The notes under the pieces were generated by a model. The model worked only from the letters and a program-made list of their open reading frames with translations, had not been told where the DNA came from and did not search any database. A stretch of DNA of 7,192 bases, taken from positions 1 through 7,192 of the forward strand of contig WLKR01000055.1 of assembly GCA_009701115.1 (NCBI GenBank), written 5' to 3'. Below are positions 5,304 through 7,192 of the stretch, one piece after another (within the stretch, counting starts at the first letter, position 1; the number at the start of each line of letters is the position of its first letter). The position numbers and the translations under genes are program-made. This DNA is from Actinomycetota bacterium (GTDB taxonomy: Bacteria; Actinomycetota; Acidimicrobiia; Acidimicrobiales; RAAP-2).

Positions 5304-6691
5304 CGGCCCGTACCTTTGAGATTCATACGTACGGCTGCCAAATGAACGTCCACGACTCCGAACGGCTAGCGGGACTTATGGTGGCTGATGGTCTCGTGCC
5401 GGTGGAGCCCGGGCAGCAGGCCGACGTCGTTCTCTTCAACACCTGCACGATCCGTGAGAATGCCGATAAGCGCCTCTACGCCGCCCTCGGGCAACTCAAG
5501 GCTCTTAAGGAGAGTCGCCCCGACATGCAGATCGCCGTTGGTGGTTGCATGGCCCAAAAGGATCGTGAGTCCATTATCAAGCGGGCCGGGTTCGTCGACG
5601 TCGTGTTTGGGACTCACAACATCGGTTCCGCCCCCGGCCTACTGCGCCGTTCGTTGACCGAAGGTCCGCTCGTTGAGATTCTCGACGCCCCCGACCCCGA
5701 GGCCCACCTCGACATGGCCCCCGCGCTGAATGCGGTGCGCGAAGTTCCCTGGGCCGCCTGGGTCACCGTCCAGACGGGATGCAATAACTCGTGCGCCTTC
5801 TGCATCGTTCCCTCGGTTCGTGGCGATGAAGTCTCTCGACCTTTTGATGACCTCGTGGCCGAAGCGACCATGCTGGCCGGTCAGGGTGTGACCGAAATCA
5901 CTCTGCTGGGTCAAAACGTCAATACCTACGGTCGCGACATCACGAAGCGCCGCCCACTCTTTGCTGACCTACTGCGCGCCGTGTCGGCCGTCGAGGGAAT
6001 CGAGCGTGTTCGATACACCTCGCCCCATCCCCGCGACCTACGCCCCGAAACAATTGCCGCGATGGCCGAAACGCCCGAGATCTGTCCACAGTTGCATTTG
6101 CCGCTCCAGTCCGGCAGTAACGAAGTGCTCGTGGCGATGCGCCGTGGCTACACCGCCGAGCGGTATCTCGAGCGCCTCGCTGATGCCCGAGCCGCAATGC
6201 CGGGTCTAGCGGTAACGACCGACATCATTGTTGGTTTCCCCGGGGAAACTGAAGTCCAGTTCGAAGAGACGTTGCAAGTAGCGGCCGAGGCCCAGTTCGA
6301 CTCGGCCTACACCTTCATCTTCTCGCCCCGACCGGGTACTCGTGCCGCTGAGATGGCCGACTCCTTCGTTGCACCAGAGGTAATCAAAGATCGCTTCGCT
6401 CGCCTCGATGCCGTTATTGATCGCAGTGCACTGCTTCGTAATGAAGCTCGCGTGGGTATCGAAGAGGAAGTGCTTGTCGAAGGTGCGTCACGGCGCGATG
6501 ACAGTCGCGTTTCGGGGCGAACTCGTCAGGGGAAACTCATTCACTTCACCCCGCCACCCGAAGGTCTGCGACCCGGGGCCCTAGCGACCGTCAAGGTGGA
6601 GTACGGCGCCCCCTTCCACCTACTGGGCAGTTACGTGGCCACTCTTCGTCCACCCCGTCACAAAGTCCGTATTCCACTTCTGAACTCGTGA
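5297..6691 (+). CDS. miaB: tRNA-2-methylthio-N6-dimethylallyladenosine synthase MiaB
   Basis: The 464-residue cytosolic radical-SAM methylthiotransferase converts i6A37 to ms2i6A37 in tRNAs that read codons starting with U. The N-terminal methylthiotransferase domain holds its cluster cysteines at TYGCQMN (Cys14), NTCTIREN (Cys50) and GGCMAQ (Cys84). The radical-SAM motif is C-x3-C-x2-C (Cys162, Cys166, Cys169) within TGCNNSCAFCIVPSVRG. TLLGQNVNTYG, PHPRDL, LPLQSGSNEVL, MRRGYT and TDIIVGFPGET are further signatures. A TRAM RNA-binding domain closes the protein (about 388-452, EEVLVEGASRRDD through GKLIHF to LLGSYV). Length is within the family's usual range. GTG 5297 gives an N-terminus of MSTARTFEIHTYGCQMN, with the TYGCQMN motif at the usual distance. 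Its stop overlaps the miaA start by 4 nt (GTGA). Confidence 0.96.
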   Translation: MSTARTFEIHTYGCQMNVHDSERLAGLMVADGLVPVEPGQQADVVLFNTCTIRENADKRLYAALGQLKALKESRPDMQIAVGGCMAQKDRESIIKRAGFVDVVFGTHNIGSAPGLLRRSLTEGPLVEILDAPDPEAHLDMAPALNAVREVPWAAWVTVQTGCNNSCAFCIVPSVRGDEVSRPFDDLVAEATMLAGQGVTEITLLGQNVNTYGRDITKRRPLFADLLRAVSAVEGIERVRYTSPHPRDLRPETIAAMAETPEICPQLHLPLQSGSNEVLVAMRRGYTAERYLERLADARAAMPGLAVTTDIIVGFPGETEVQFEETLQVAAEAQFDSAYTFIFSPRPGTRAAEMADSFVAPEVIKDRFARLDAVIDRSALLRNEARVGIEEEVLVEGASRRDDSRVSGRTRQGKLIHFTPPPEGLRPGALATVKVEYGAPFHLLGSYVATLRPPRHKVRIPLLNS

Positions 6692-7192
6692 CAACCCCAC
6701 CCCGAGTCATTGCTCTCGTTGGCAGCACGGCCTCCGGCAAGAGTTCGGTGGCACACTCGTTTGCCCTTCAGCGCGGCGACGTTGAGATTTTGAGTGTCGA
6801 TTCGATGACGGTGTATCGAGGCATGGATATCGGAACGGCCAAGCCCACAACGGCCGAACAACGCGAAGTTCGCTACCACTTGCTCGATCTGGTTGATGCC
6901 AGCGAGTCCTACTCGGTGGCGGAGTTCCAACGAACGGCCCGTGAGGCTCTGACTGATATTGCGAGCCGTCAGAAGATTGCTCTCCTGGTGGGCGGGACGG
7001 GCCTCTACGGACGTGCGATTATCGATAACTTCACCATGCCGGGGGAGTATCCAGAGCTTCGCGCTTCGCTTACCGTGCGGGCCGAGACCGAGCTCGCCAC
7101 GATGTTCCAAGAACTCACCGAACTCGACCCTTCGGCGGCCGAGAAGATTGAACCGACCAACGCCCGTCGAGTTGTGCGGGCTCTTGAGGTAA
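6688..7192 (+). CDS. miaA: tRNA dimethylallyltransferase MiaA (3' end outside window)
   Basis: The open frame runs from GTG at 6688 off the window end, giving 168 complete codons of an enzyme usually about 300 residues long. MiaA moves a dimethylallyl group from DMAPP to N6 of A37 in tRNA, making the substrate of MiaB. Visible motifs are the P-loop GSTASGKS (12-19), SVDSMTVYRGMDIGTAKP (36-53, with the conserved Asp38), HLLDLVDASESYSVAEFQ (64-81), GGTGLYGRAI (102-111) and NARRVVRALEV at the edge. The family commonly has DSMQVYRG and GLYLRA; here Thr replaces Gln and Gly replaces Leu, both modest variations. The start codon sits inside the miaB stop (GTGA), so the two are probably translated in concert. 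Confidence 0.95.
   Translation, partial: MTTPPRVIALVGSTASGKSSVAHSFALQRGDVEILSVDSMTVYRGMDIGTAKPTTAEQREVRYHLLDLVDASESYSVAEFQRTAREALTDIASRQKIALLVGGTGLYGRAIIDNFTMPGEYPELRASLTVRAETELATMFQELTELDPSAAEKIEPTNARRVVRALEV

Overview
The window is about 7.2 kb of GC-rich (roughly 60%), gene-dense bacterial chromosome. It looks like core genome rather than a mobile or defence island. The proteins resemble those of Actinomycetota: RNase J, an FtsK with the actinobacterial-style motor sequence, MiaB and MiaA. GTG starts are frequent, and three non-coupled genes appear to begin leaderless mRNAs. I infer a high-GC actinobacterium, possibly of the class Acidimicrobiia. The class assignment is a guess from gene neighbourhood and style, not proven by the sequence.

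Layout. Bases 1-374 are the 3' end of an RNase J gene (+). It meets, tail to tail with overlapping stop codons, a minus-strand gene (371-1129) for a siderophore-interacting-protein-type flavin reductase. A 59-bp divergent spacer (1130-1188) separates that gene from ftsK (1189-3555, +). The spacer is packed with signals: a -10 for the reductase, a small inverted repeat, a LexA/SOS-box-like palindrome, and a -10 for ftsK. Downstream on the + strand come thrB (homoserine kinase, 3572-4417), a DMT-family exporter resembling RhtA (4414-5265, 4-nt overlap with thrB), miaB (5297-6691) and the first 168 codons of miaA (6688 to the window end, 4-nt overlap with miaB). There is no gene-free stretch longer than 60 bases, and I see no tRNA, rRNA, CRISPR array, insertion sequence or prophage signal.

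How the genes fit together. thrB and the RhtA-like exporter form a coupled pair that could tune intracellular homoserine/threonine. miaB and miaA form a coupled pair that makes ms2i6A37 in tRNAs reading UNN codons. FtsK pumps DNA at the division septum, and the SOS-box-like site suggests its expression may be tied to DNA damage.

The regulatory DNA is the most notable content. The reductase gene, thrB and miaB each have a TANNNT hexamer exactly 6 nt before an RTG start codon, the layout expected of leaderless transcripts. The miaB promoter hexamer sits in the loop of a perfect 10-bp inverted repeat whose right arm contains the start codon. No wholly new protein system is visible.
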